Shown here: positions 1-7,198 of the stretch, in pieces
How the letters are laid out: the number at the start of each line of letters is the position of its first letter
Position numbering within the stretch: position 1 is the first letter of the stretch
NCBI GenBank assembly: GCA_022361315.1
Contig: JAKSBB010000494.1
Location: forward strand, 1-11,274
Reading direction: 5' to 3'
DNA from: Desulfobacterales bacterium
GTDB taxonomy: Bacteria; Desulfobacterota; Desulfobacteria; Desulfobacterales; Desulfobacteraceae
Length of the DNA stretch: 11,274 bases
Notes under the pieces: model-generated
The model's input: only the letters and a program-made list of their open reading frames with translations
Told to the model about the DNA's origin: nothing
Database searches by the model: none
Position numbers and translations under genes: made by a program

Positions 1-1
1 C

Positions 2-1669
2 GGGTACGAGGACACCCGGTGTACGCTGGAGAACATTCCCAACCTGCGGGATGAGGAGGGGGACTCCCCCTACTTCAAGGCCATGTTGGCAGCTGAAGAG
101 CCGTTGCAGATTTTCCTGGTGGAAAATACGGATAACGGAGAAACTGCATTTATGGCCGGAAAGCGGATGGTTCTCCGGGACAAGTCCTTTGAATGGACTG
201 AGTCCCTGCGGGGATTTTTAATGATCACCATGCGGCCTGAGTTCCTTGCCAGGCAGGCAAGGGAGGGGCGTATCGGGAACACCGGCAGGATTTATCTGAC
301 CGACAGCCGGGGAAATATTCTGTTTCTTCCGGAAGAAGAGGGGCAGGACCGTGAACTGCCCGGCGATCTTTTCTCCGAAATGACCCAGACCCTGGAAGAA
401 GGAATGGTCAGGAAAACCATGTTCCGGGGAATACCGGCCTTTGTCCAGGGACGACAATTGCACCGGAACCTGTTTGCCTTTGCCGTGATGCCTGAAAAGG
501 AACTCCTGTTGTCCGGTGCCGCCCTGGGAAAGATCGTGGCGGGCGTAATACTGGCCAGTATCCTGGTAACCGGTGCGCTGTTCTACCTATTGCTGAACCG
601 GCTGGTCATTACACCCATCTCTGAGCTGGACCGAGCCACCCGGGATATTGCCCAGGGCTATGAAGAAGGAAAGTTTTTGACCACTGAAATACGGGGGCGC
701 AGGGATGAAGTGGGGGACCTGGGCCGGTCCTTTAATTTCATGAGCCGAAATCTTAAAGTCCTGAGCCAGAAACTGGAGGCTTACAACGCCAGGTTGGAGG
801 AACAGGTGGCGGAAAGGACAGAAGAGTTAAGCCAGACACTGGTCCGGCTGGAAGAGAAGCATGAACAGCTCAAGCATACCCAGGCCAAACTCATCCAGTC
901 CGAAAAGATGGCCGGTCTGGGCACCCTGGTGGCCGGTGTTGCCCATGAGATAAACAATCCCGCCAACTTTGCCTACCTGGGGGTTCGCAGCCTTGAAACC
1001 GATATCGGCACCCAGAAGGCCTTTCTCCTGGATCTGCTTCAGGAAGAAGAAGAGATCGTGGACATATTGAAACAGCAGTATGAACCCATAGACGGGGCCG
1101 TCCGGGACATTACCGAAGGCAGCATGCGCATCAAGACCATCGTCAAGGATCTGCGTGCCTTTTCCCGGCTGGATGAGGCGGAACTTAAATCCGCCGACAT
1201 TGTGGCGGGTCTGGAATCCACCCTGCGCATCATCCGGACCCAGTATAAAAAATCGGTCCGGTTTGAAACCGATTTCCAATGGCAGCCGGTGTTTGACTGC
1301 CGGCCGGCCAAGTTGAACCAGGTATTCATGAACCTCATCGTGAACGCCTGCCAGGCAATTACCTCGAAACAGGAAGAAACCGGGGACGACACAACCGGTC
1401 TTCTGCGGGTGTCCACCCGGAAAAGAGTCAAAGACGACCGGACAGAACTGGTCATCGGGTTTGAAGATAACGGGTGCGGCATGGATGACACCGTCCGGCA
1501 GCGGATATTTGAACCTTTCTTCACCACGAAAGAGGTGGGAGAAGGAACGGGTATGGGCATGTCCATTACCTACGGCATTGTCGAGGCCCACGGAGGAAAA
1601 CTTGAGGTGGAATCAAGCCCGGGACAGGGCAGCCGGATCTCCGTGCACCTGCCGGTGGAAGACAATTAA
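2..1669 (+). CDS. Membrane sensor histidine kinase (Cache-like sensor, HAMP, HisKA, HATPase), 5' partial
   Basis: The reading frame is open to the left edge, so the N-terminus and probably a first membrane helix lie outside; 555 residues are visible (numbered from the codon at nt 2). The first ~175 residues look like the C-terminal part of an extracytoplasmic Cache-type ligand domain (RIGNTGRIYLTDSRGNIL). A hydrophobic helix follows at about 177-199, then a HAMP linker (~200-255) and a coiled coil rich in E/Q/L. The H-box VAGVAHEINNPANF places the phospho-accepting His at 315. ATPase boxes are present: N-box (N444, N448), G1 DNGCG (D489), F-box EPFFTTK, G2 GEGTGMGM. All catalytic residues look intact, so it should autophosphorylate in response to a periplasmic ligand, which is unknown. 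The receiver-GGDEF gene 28 nt downstream is the obvious partner (inferred from position). The absence of a start codon is due to the window edge, not truncation. Confidence 0.93.
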   Translation, partial: GYEDTRCTLENIPNLRDEEGDSPYFKAMLAAEEPLQIFLVENTDNGETAFMAGKRMVLRDKSFEWTESLRGFLMITMRPEFLARQAREGRIGNTGRIYLTDSRGNILFLPEEEGQDRELPGDLFSEMTQTLEEGMVRKTMFRGIPAFVQGRQLHRNLFAFAVMPEKELLLSGAALGKIVAGVILASILVTGALFYLLLNRLVITPISELDRATRDIAQGYEEGKFLTTEIRGRRDEVGDLGRSFNFMSRNLKVLSQKLEAYNARLEEQVAERTEELSQTLVRLEEKHEQLKHTQAKLIQSEKMAGLGTLVAGVAHEINNPANFAYLGVRSLETDIGTQKAFLLDLLQEEEEIVDILKQQYEPIDGAVRDITEGSMRIKTIVKDLRAFSRLDEAELKSADIVAGLESTLRIIRTQYKKSVRFETDFQWQPVFDCRPAKLNQVFMNLIVNACQAITSKQEETGDDTTGLLRVSTRKRVKDDRTELVIGFEDNGCGMDDTVRQRIFEPFFTTKEVGEGTGMGMSITYGIVEAHGGKLEVESSPGQGSRISVHLPVEDN

Positions 1670-1697
1670 AGCGGTAAACACGAGATAAAGGAAACGT

Positions 1698-2801
1698 ATG
1701 GCGTTAAATCTGAAAAAATCGGCAATTGACAAGGTCCGGGATCAGGCTCCGGCAGAAAAAATGCACACCATTCTCCTGGTGGACGACGAGGAGAGTAACC
1801 TGACCAGCCTGTCACGGATACTGCCGCCTTCCTACGGCGTGCTCACGGCAAAGGACGGGAAGCAGGCCCTGGAGCTCATCCAGTCCCATGACAGCCCCTC
1901 CGCCATTCATCTGATTATTTCCGACCAGCGCATGCCCCGGATGACCGGGGTGGAATTTCTCAAAGAGACCATTCCCATCATCCCCAAGACCATCCGCATG
2001 ATTCTCACCGGCTTCACGGATATCGACGCCATTATCAGCTCCATCAACGAGGGGCAGATCTACAAGTTTCTCACCAAGCCGGTGGAACCCCAGGAATTGG
2101 TGGTAACGGTCCAGCGGGCTTTGGAAGCCTACGAGCTGGAACAGAAAAACCATCGCCTGGTGGAAGAACTCAAGGTCCTGAACGCCTCCCTGGAGCATAA
2201 GGTGACCGAAAGAACCCGGGAACTCAAAGAGACCCTGGCCCTGGTGGAAGAGAAAAACAGGCAGATCAGCAAACACCGGGACAAAATGGAGTACATCGCC
2301 AAAATAGACGGCCTCACCGACATCCCCAACCGCAGGCGCTTTGACGAGGTCCTGGCCGATGAATGGCGCCGTGCCAAACGCTCCAGCACCAGCCTCTCCC
2401 TTGCCATGATCGATATTGATTTCTTTAAACAGTACAACGATACCTACGGCCACGCCGTCGGTGATACCTGCCTGCGGCAGGTGGCCCAGGCCCTTAGCGG
2501 CGTTGAAAAACGTCCCGGCGATTTCATCGCCAGGTACGGCGGCGAAGAGTTCGCTGTCATTCTACCGGAATCCACGGCTGATAAGGCGTCGGCTGTTGTC
2601 AGCCGGATGCGGGACGGCATTTGGGACCTTAAGATTCCCCATGAGGGCTCAAAAATTCATGACCGCCTCACCGTGAGCATCGGCCTGGCCTCCATGGTTC
2701 CCCATGGGGACAATTCCCCGGAACTGCTGGTGCAGAGCGCAGACCGGATGCTTTACAGTGCAAAGAAAAACGGCCGGAATCGCATTGAGATATTGTCATA
2801 G
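1698..2801 (+). CDS. Response regulator with GGDEF diguanylate cyclase domain
   Basis: Encodes 367 residues. A receiver domain (~22-140) has the acidic pair D29/D30, phospho-acceptor D76 (ISDQRMP), T104 and K127 (FLTKP). A coiled coil follows (~143-197), then a GGDEF domain (~200-367). The active-site loop is GGEEF at 281-285 and the DIDFFKQYNDTYGH motif is complete, so it should make c-di-GMP from two GTP. An inhibitory RxxD site is present (RPGD, 272-275) at the usual five-residue distance from the loop, implying product inhibition. No membrane helix or signal peptide, so cytoplasmic. REC-coiled coil-GGDEF is the WspR-like arrangement, in which phosphorylation promotes active dimers or oligomers. 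The start is supported by AAGGAA at 1688-1693, 4 nt before the ATG. It lies 28 nt after the kinase with no terminator between, so the two are probably one transcript. Confidence 0.95.
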   Translation: MALNLKKSAIDKVRDQAPAEKMHTILLVDDEESNLTSLSRILPPSYGVLTAKDGKQALELIQSHDSPSAIHLIISDQRMPRMTGVEFLKETIPIIPKTIRMILTGFTDIDAIISSINEGQIYKFLTKPVEPQELVVTVQRALEAYELEQKNHRLVEELKVLNASLEHKVTERTRELKETLALVEEKNRQISKHRDKMEYIAKIDGLTDIPNRRRFDEVLADEWRRAKRSSTSLSLAMIDIDFFKQYNDTYGHAVGDTCLRQVAQALSGVEKRPGDFIARYGGEEFAVILPESTADKASAVVSRMRDGIWDLKIPHEGSKIHDRLTVSIGLASMVPHGDNSPELLVQSADRMLYSAKKNGRNRIEILS

Positions 2802-3039
2802 GCGGCATTCCAGGTATGGTGTTGTGGCATCCGTTGTCGGTGGTTATTGTGTATGGATTTTTGTTGCTTGCATTGGGGGAAGGCGGGCATATACCCGGCA
2901 GCCTACACCGGAGTGAACCGCCACTAAAATTCAGGTACGCATACGACACCTTGTCATCGGACAGGTCATGATCACAGCGCTGGATGATACCATTAACGTA
3001 CGGTTTTGATTTACTTTATGCCAATTGATGATTTTTATT

Positions 3040-3045
3040 TATAAT
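3040..3045 (+). promoter_or_regulatory. Candidate -10 box (TATAAT)
   Basis: A perfect TATAAT in AT-rich DNA about 118 nt upstream of the solute-binding-protein start. The best -35 candidate, TTTATG at 3015-3020, sits 19 nt away and is weak. Such hexamers are common by chance in AT-rich sequence, so this is only a candidate. Confidence 0.35.
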
Positions 3046-3074
3046 TTTTATACCATCCTATTCTATGATAAAAA

Positions 3075-3093
3075 TATTGATATTTTATCAATA
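3075..3093. promoter_or_regulatory. Perfect 19-bp palindrome, possible operator
   Basis: TATTGATA and TATCAATA are exact inverted arms of 8 bp separated by TTT. An overlapping imperfect palindrome (TGATAAAAATAT / ATATTTTATCA, one bulged A) covers 3066-3090. The site ends 69 nt before the ATG at 3163 and lies just downstream of the TATAAT box, where a repressor would be expected. No T-tract follows and the stem is AT-only, so a terminator is unlikely. The cognate regulator is unknown. Confidence 0.4.
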
Positions 3094-3162
3094 CTGCAAA
3101 CGATGTATTCACCTTGAGGTGGCAATGCATGCTTTCGGCCTACTATTGATTTGGAGCCGCTT

Positions 3163-4038
3163 ATGAAATTCTTAAAAACAGTATATATCGTTGTACTGCT
3201 TTTGTCTCTTAGTTGTCAGTCGAGTCTTGCCGGGGATCAAATTACTTGGCTTTATTCCGATTTCCCTCCTATATTTATTGATAGTGGGCCCCTCAAAGGT
3301 AAAGGATTTGTGGACTCTATCGTTCAGCTGCTTACAAACGAACTTCATGATTTCGATCATGATTTTCTAAAGGTCAACGCGAAACGTACCTTCATTCTGC
3401 TAAAGAAAAAAGAAAAGGTTTGTTATCCTGCGTTACTCAAAATAGGTAATCGAGAAAAGTTTATCGAGTTTTCAACCCCTGCCAATGTGATGATTCCAAG
3501 TTGCGCGATCGTCCCGGAAAGCGAATTGGAAAAATTCAAACCTTATATGAATCAAAGTGGTGAATTTCTATTTGATAAAGCCATTGCAGAAAGTGACCTT
3601 AGGGTCGGCATTTCTGCTGGAAGAGCATATGGGGCTCCTATCGACAAGGTTCTTTTGAAATATCAAAACAACAAAAATATTTTAAAAAATTATGACGTGA
3701 ATTTGGCTGACATACTTTTTACGCTGATGCATTCGGCTAAAATAGATTATGTTTTAGGCTGGCCGACAGAAGGACAGTACTATCAGAAGCATTCACGTGA
3801 GAAAAAAAGTCTTATTTGCCTACCCATCAAGGGGATGCCAGAGTATGTTCTGGGTTATATCGGTCTTCCTAAAAACGATTGGGGAAGAAGGGTCATCAAT
3901 AAAATAAATACTATTCTTGATAAGAATACCAAATTGCCCGAATATCACTCTGCTTATGAATTTTGGCTTGATAGCAATAGCCTGCAACGATACAGAAAAT
4001 TTGCAAAAGAAGTTTATCCCGATTTAAATTATGATTAA
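3163..4038 (+). CDS. Periplasmic solute-binding-like protein, TIGR02285 type
   Basis: Encodes 291 residues. The start at 3163 is preferred because GGAG (3153-3156) lies 6 nt upstream and a typical signal peptide follows (MKFLKTVYIVVLLLSLS, predicted cut after SLA at residue 23). A longer version from TTG at 3151 would put the ribosome site inside the gene. The mature protein begins ITWLYSDFPPIF and continues with features of the TIGR02285 branch of family-3 solute-binding proteins: a 'KGKGFVD' segment, a R/E-x-I-x-FS-x-P type segment (REKFIEFSTP) and the RVGISAGRAYG lobe. Members are periplasmic, usually without adjacent ABC permeases, and their ligands are unknown; a role as a sensing or scavenging protein is inference. 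No permease or ATPase gene is nearby. It is visibly AT-rich with many AAA, ATA and TTA codons, unlike the genes on either side. Confidence 0.8.
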   Translation: MKFLKTVYIVVLLLSLSCQSSLAGDQITWLYSDFPPIFIDSGPLKGKGFVDSIVQLLTNELHDFDHDFLKVNAKRTFILLKKKEKVCYPALLKIGNREKFIEFSTPANVMIPSCAIVPESELEKFKPYMNQSGEFLFDKAIAESDLRVGISAGRAYGAPIDKVLLKYQNNKNILKNYDVNLADILFTLMHSAKIDYVLGWPTEGQYYQKHSREKKSLICLPIKGMPEYVLGYIGLPKNDWGRRVINKINTILDKNTKLPEYHSAYEFWLDSNSLQRYRKFAKEVYPDLNYD

Positions 4039-4068
4039 TTATTTTATGCAAAACCTTGTTTGGGAAAA

Positions 4069-4191
4069 ATGAGGTTCTCATTATCATTTGCATTGACCAT
4101 CCTGAGTCTATATCTTTATGCTATCTATGTACTTTCCCTTACTTATTCAGAACTTGGCATGGATGTTCGGACGGATTTCTTTGGGCGATAA
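4069..4191 (+). CDS. Possible 40-residue membrane peptide
   Basis: An ATG at 4069 opens a 40-codon frame ending in TAA. The peptide begins MRFSLSFALTILSLYLYAIY and ends with a short polar tail (MDVRTDFFGR), so one N-terminal membrane helix or uncleaved signal is plausible. It starts 30 nt after the preceding gene. Only a weak GGGA precedes it, 4 nt before the ATG. It could be a true small membrane protein, or the broken N-terminus of a larger exported or membrane protein. I do not recognise it, and chance is a real alternative in AT-rich DNA. Confidence 0.3.
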   Translation: MRFSLSFALTILSLYLYAIYVLSLTYSELGMDVRTDFFGR

Positions 4192-4291
4192 ATCCCAAAA
4201 AGTCCAATGAAGTACGACACAGATTATAGGCAGATCAAGCAATGCTGATCCGGCCCAGGTATTTAGCCAATAAATTACATGGGAGGACGTA

Positions 4292-5185
4292 ATGGGCGAT
4301 TTCAGTAAGGACGCAACGGCAGAATTTGCAATAAATCCAAAAGAATTTCTGAAGAAATATCCTGTTGATATAAAACTTCCCTTCAGTCCAAGGATGGAAC
4401 CTTATATTTGCTCCTGGCAGGGAGCACCTTCAAAAGAGAGACACATAACTCACTTTCAGCAAAACTATTCCTATCTACATCCGGCTCTGGCTATAAAGAA
4501 CTCCCGTGCCTCTGACCGTGCTGTTATTAAACGTCTGCTGGGAAATAACCAACCCGTCATACCCATAGGTCTTTATTTTGATGATTTTTATGAAGATCAA
4601 GATTGTTATGAAATTCGGTTGCACAATGGGAAGGGGGGGATTTGGGCCTACTATTTGCCCCAATCTATTAATAAAATCTGGGGCATTAAACTTTTGCCAT
4701 CTATGACCTTATCTGAAATTGTGCTGACCCCGGCGCTTTCTGAGGGCAACATATATTTCACTCGCAACAACAACGAGGCAGGAATGTTTCATGCGGATGC
4801 ATATTCGATCAAAAACGAAAATGAAAAGAGCGGGCACTTTTACAAAAAGGTATACATGGATGATATGATGATATTGATGAAAGATGAGAACTTTCGGAAT
4901 TCAAGAATGGAGGGCGCTTTGAGGAATATCGACTATGCAGAATTCACCAGTAGTGGTACTGCATGTGTGTCTGCATTCGGAATACGTGATCAGGAAAATA
5001 ATGCTTGGAATTGTTTCTACCAACGAAGTGATGAAGGCAGGGTTTTTGAGTTTAAAATGATTCCCGGCTTCGATCAGGAGAGTGAAGAAAAAGAAAATCG
5101 CAGGAAAGCCAAAAAGATGAATGGGCAAAAAGGATTGATAGACAAAAAAGAGATCATCAATTGCAGAAACTTAGATTTGATCTGA
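4292..5185 (+). CDS. Hypothetical protein of unknown family
   Basis: Encodes 297 residues from an ATG with a strong ribosome binding site (GGGAGG at 4281-4286, 5 nt upstream). There is no signal peptide or membrane helix, so it is probably cytoplasmic, or exported by a route not visible in the sequence. The body (~35-255) is rich in aromatic residues and looks like alternating beta strands, e.g. GIWAYYLPQS, GNIYFTRNNNEAGMF and SGTACVSAFGIRD followed by AWNCFYQR. The C-terminal ~40 residues are highly charged and lysine-rich (EKENRRKAKKMNGQKG), likely a disordered or nucleic-acid-contacting tail. I recognise no family and see no catalytic signature that I would defend. It shares the AT-rich composition of the preceding solute-binding gene but is separated by 253 nt, so co-transcription is uncertain. 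The intact long frame and good translation signal argue that it is a real gene. Confidence 0.75.
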   Translation: MGDFSKDATAEFAINPKEFLKKYPVDIKLPFSPRMEPYICSWQGAPSKERHITHFQQNYSYLHPALAIKNSRASDRAVIKRLLGNNQPVIPIGLYFDDFYEDQDCYEIRLHNGKGGIWAYYLPQSINKIWGIKLLPSMTLSEIVLTPALSEGNIYFTRNNNEAGMFHADAYSIKNENEKSGHFYKKVYMDDMMILMKDENFRNSRMEGALRNIDYAEFTSSGTACVSAFGIRDQENNAWNCFYQRSDEGRVFEFKMIPGFDQESEEKENRRKAKKMNGQKGLIDKKEIINCRNLDLI

Positions 5186-5203
5186 CAGACAATGTCGGAA
5201 GGG

Positions 5204-5225
5204 TACGCTTAACCTGAACAGCGTA
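5204..5225 (+). repeat. Small inverted repeat after the hypothetical gene
   Basis: TACGCT and AGCGTA form a 6-bp hairpin with a 10-nt loop, 18 nt after the stop codon at 5185. No T-tract follows, so it is at best a weak transcription end or an RNA 3' structure. Confidence 0.2.
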
Positions 5226-5347
5226 AGCCAAGCCGTCTCATCACGGACTGAAAGAGGCGGTTGCCGCTATATCCGTAGATAGGACAATCCATGTTTAGGA
5301 ATCGTCGTTGAGACAGATGTCGTGATGATAGTAAAGGGGAGAAAAAT

Positions 5348-6298
5348 ATGCTGCCGAAGATAAAGATCGGGATTTCCACCTGTTTGCTGGGCGAAAAGGT
5401 CCGGTATGACGGGAATCACAGTCATGATCGTTTTTTGACCCAGACCCTGGGGATGTTTGCCGAGTATGTGCCGGTGTGCCCGGAGGTGGAGTGCGGGATG
5501 CCGACGCCCAGGGAAGCCGTGCGACTGGTGGGGGATCCCGCTTGTCCGCGGTTGATGACCCAGAAAACGGATGTGGACATGACGGAGATGATGATGTCGT
5601 GGATACCGGGGCGGCTGGATGCGCTGGCAAACGAGGATCTTTGCGGGTTTATTTTCCGGAGTAAATCGCCGTCGTCCGGGCTGTATCGTATCCGTGTGTA
5701 CGGGGACGACGGCAAGGTGCGAAAGACAGGGACCGGTTTGTTCGCCAAAGCGTTTACCCAGCGATTCCCCCGGATTCCGGTGGAGGAGGCGGGTCGGCTC
5801 CACGATCCCAAGCTGCGGGAGCATTTTATTGAGAGTATCTTTTCATTCCAGCGCTGGCGGCACCTGCTGAAGGAGAATTTCACCCGGGGCGGGCTGGTGG
5901 ATTTTCACACCCGGAATAAGTATCTGATTCTTTCCCACAGCCAGGGGGATTACCGGCAGATGGGCAAGCTGGTGGCCCGGGCCAAAGAGTTTGAGCTCGG
6001 TGATCTCTTTGATCAGTACGAACAGATGCTGATAAAGGCGTTGAGCCTGAAGACCACGGTGAAGAAGAATATCAACGTGCTCATGCACATGATGGGTTTT
6101 TTCAAAAAGCAGCTCAGCGCTGACGAAAAGCAGGAGATGCTGACCTTAATTGACCAGTACAGGGACGGGTTTGTCCCCCTGATTGTTCCCATGACCCTGA
6201 TCAACCACTACGTGCGCAAGTATGACCAGCCCTGGCTGCGGCATCAGACCTATTTGAATCCCCATCCTTTTGAGTTGAAGCTGAGGAACTATTTTTAG
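5348..6298 (+). CDS. DUF523-DUF1722 fusion protein (TudS-like desulfurase domain plus YbgA-like domain)
   Basis: Encodes 316 residues; ribosome site AAGGGGAG ends 6 nt before the ATG. Residues ~6-150 are a DUF523 domain: GISTCLLGEKVRYDG (C12), VCPEVECGMPTPRE (C44, C49) and LCGFIFRSKSPSSG (C99). DUF523 includes TudS, a [4Fe-4S] enzyme that removes sulfur from 2-thiouracil using three conserved cysteines; C12, C49 and C99 are the likely counterparts here (assigned by position, not by alignment). Residues ~190-310 are DUF1722 (YbgA) with LVDFHTRNKYLILSHS, YRQMGKLVA and the C-terminal LINHYVRKY..PWLRHQTYLNPHP motif. The two-domain form is a known architecture whose DUF1722 role is unclear. Thiobase desulfurization or thionucleoside salvage is the best functional guess. 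The stop is 2 nt from the convergent dioxygenase stop. Base composition returns to GC-rich here. Confidence 0.9.
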   Translation: MLPKIKIGISTCLLGEKVRYDGNHSHDRFLTQTLGMFAEYVPVCPEVECGMPTPREAVRLVGDPACPRLMTQKTDVDMTEMMMSWIPGRLDALANEDLCGFIFRSKSPSSGLYRIRVYGDDGKVRKTGTGLFAKAFTQRFPRIPVEEAGRLHDPKLREHFIESIFSFQRWRHLLKENFTRGGLVDFHTRNKYLILSHSQGDYRQMGKLVARAKEFELGDLFDQYEQMLIKALSLKTTVKKNINVLMHMMGFFKKQLSADEKQEMLTLIDQYRDGFVPLIVPMTLINHYVRKYDQPWLRHQTYLNPHPFELKLRNYF

Positions 6299-6300
6299 GT

Positions 6301-7113
6301 TCAGCAAACCAGCCAGATGAAGGCCTGGGCCAGCCTGCCTAAAATATGATCCCTGAAGGTGACCGTGGCCGGTGAAAAGCCGGCGGCTGCGGCGCAGACG
6401 TGGAGGGGCAGCAGATGTTCTTCCCTGGGGTGGCAGTACCTGGCATGGGGGGCAAATTCCCAGCGGAGGAGGTTGTCTTCTCTGACTTCCGGGGGCAGCG
6501 CCGGAGCGGTCAGGGTCTCTGCAAGCCAGTTCTGGAAGGCGAGGTTCTCAGGGTCTTCCACCGGCTGTCCCGACTGGCTGAAGGCCCCCATGTTATGGAA
6601 TGAAAATCCCGATCCCAGGATGAGGATGTTCTCGCTGCGGAGCGGCTGCAGTGCCCGGCCTGTTTTCAGGTGGGCGGACGGGTCAAGGTCGGCGGTCAGG
6701 GATATCTGAATGCAGGGAATATCTGCTTCCGGGTACATGAGTGTCAGGGGGATGAATACCCCGTGGTCAAAACCGCGGTTGCCGTCCTGCTTTGCCTTGA
6801 TACCGGCATCGGAAAGCAGGGTGTGGACTTTTTCTGCAAGTTCAGGGGCTCCCGGTGCCGGGTATCGGAGCCTGTAGGCCGCCTCGGGAAATCCTGAGTA
6901 ATCGTAGATCAGTTCCGGTGACGCCCCCGAGGTGATGACCGGGATATCCCTCTCCCAATGGGCGGAAATCACAATAACGGCATCGGGCCGGGGAAGTGTC
7001 CGGCCGGCGTTCTGCAGGTAAGAGAGCATGGCGGCATGGCCGGGATGGTCCGGTTCGTTGATCAGGGGCAAAGGCCCCCCGCCGTGGGGAATATATAAAA
7101 TCGTGGCTGTCAT
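6301..7113 (-). CDS. DODA-type extradiol ring-opening dioxygenase (LigB superfamily)
   Basis: Encodes 270 residues; AAAGGAG (7121-7127) lies 7 nt upstream of the ATG. Family signatures appear in order: IPHGGGPLPL (H10), ISAHWE (H52), GFDHGVFIPL (H117), and near the end REEHLLPLHV (H233). These histidines match the metal-binding and acid-base set of the class III (LigB) enzymes related to 4,5-DOPA dioxygenase and E. coli YgiD, with a non-haem Fe(II) or Zn site. The length is normal for this class. True substrates of most bacterial members are unknown, so 'DOPA' should not be taken literally. The enzyme should be cytosolic. It is transcribed divergently from the PAS kinase gene at 7241 and has its own good promoter. 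If the host is a strict anaerobe, an oxygen-using enzyme is unexpected and may act in oxygen defence or on a non-catechol substrate (inference). Confidence 0.9.
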   Translation of the reverse strand: MTATILYIPHGGGPLPLINEPDHPGHAAMLSYLQNAGRTLPRPDAVIVISAHWERDIPVITSGASPELIYDYSGFPEAAYRLRYPAPGAPELAEKVHTLLSDAGIKAKQDGNRGFDHGVFIPLTLMYPEADIPCIQISLTADLDPSAHLKTGRALQPLRSENILILGSGFSFHNMGAFSQSGQPVEDPENLAFQNWLAETLTAPALPPEVREDNLLRWEFAPHARYCHPREEHLLPLHVCAAAAGFSPATVTFRDHILGRLAQAFIWLVC

Positions 7114-7137
7114 ATATGTTCTCCTTTGATATTCACT

Positions 7138-7165
7138 ATTATACAGGGGCGTCAGGTATTATCAA
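7138..7165 (-). promoter_or_regulatory. Sigma70-type promoter for the dioxygenase gene
   Basis: On the minus strand, TTGATA (plus coordinates 7160-7165) and a perfect TATAAT (7138-7143) are separated by 16 nt. Transcription would start near 7131, giving a leader of under 20 nt that includes the ribosome site. The -35 box touches an ATCCGG half-site. Confidence 0.65.
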
Positions 7166-7198
7166 TCCGGTATTGACTTCGTGCCGGATAATCCGGAT
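7165..7198. promoter_or_regulatory. ATCCGG half-site cluster, candidate operator
   Basis: ATCCGG at 7165-7170 is followed by the perfect 13-bp palindrome CCGGATAATCCGG at 7184-7196; the last half-site extends to the 8-bp palindrome ATCCGGAT (7191-7198). Inverted pairs therefore occur with 13-nt and 1-nt spacing. The cluster overlaps the -35 of the leftward promoter and fills the spacer of the rightward promoter, so one bound regulator could control both genes. Which protein binds is not known. Confidence 0.45.

Larger units (their letters stand above)
2802..3162. other. Gene-free stretch and border of the AT-rich island
   Basis: About 360 nt with no convincing gene. The left half (to ~3000) has the GC level of the upstream genes; the right half turns abruptly AT-rich. 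Two short frames might be remnants: 2816-2971 (51 codons, ATG start, hydrophobic VVIVYGFLLLALG stretch, no good ribosome binding site) and an ATG-less stretch around 2917-3010 reading GQVMITALDDTINVRF before a stop. Neither can be called a gene. The right half holds a TATAAT box and a perfect palindrome, listed separately. No clear intrinsic terminator for the upstream operon was found. Confidence 0.5.

Noticed and set aside
827..1591. 254-codon open frame on the minus strand inside the histidine kinase gene
   Set aside because: It lies fully opposite a strongly supported kinase, has no recognisable motif, and is a GC-rich shadow frame.
3117..3137. TGGCA...GC element resembling a sigma54 -24/-12 promoter
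   Set aside because: The spacing between the GG and GC elements is wrong. No convincing sigma54 promoter was found in the window.
3208..3222. Possible lipoprotein signal at Cys18 of the solute-binding protein
   Set aside because: The residues before the Cys (S-L-S) do not fit a lipobox; a signal peptidase I cut after SLA is better.
5246..5258. GCGG...CCGC mini-hairpin before the DUF523 gene as a terminator
   Set aside because: The stem is only 4 bp and no T-tract follows.
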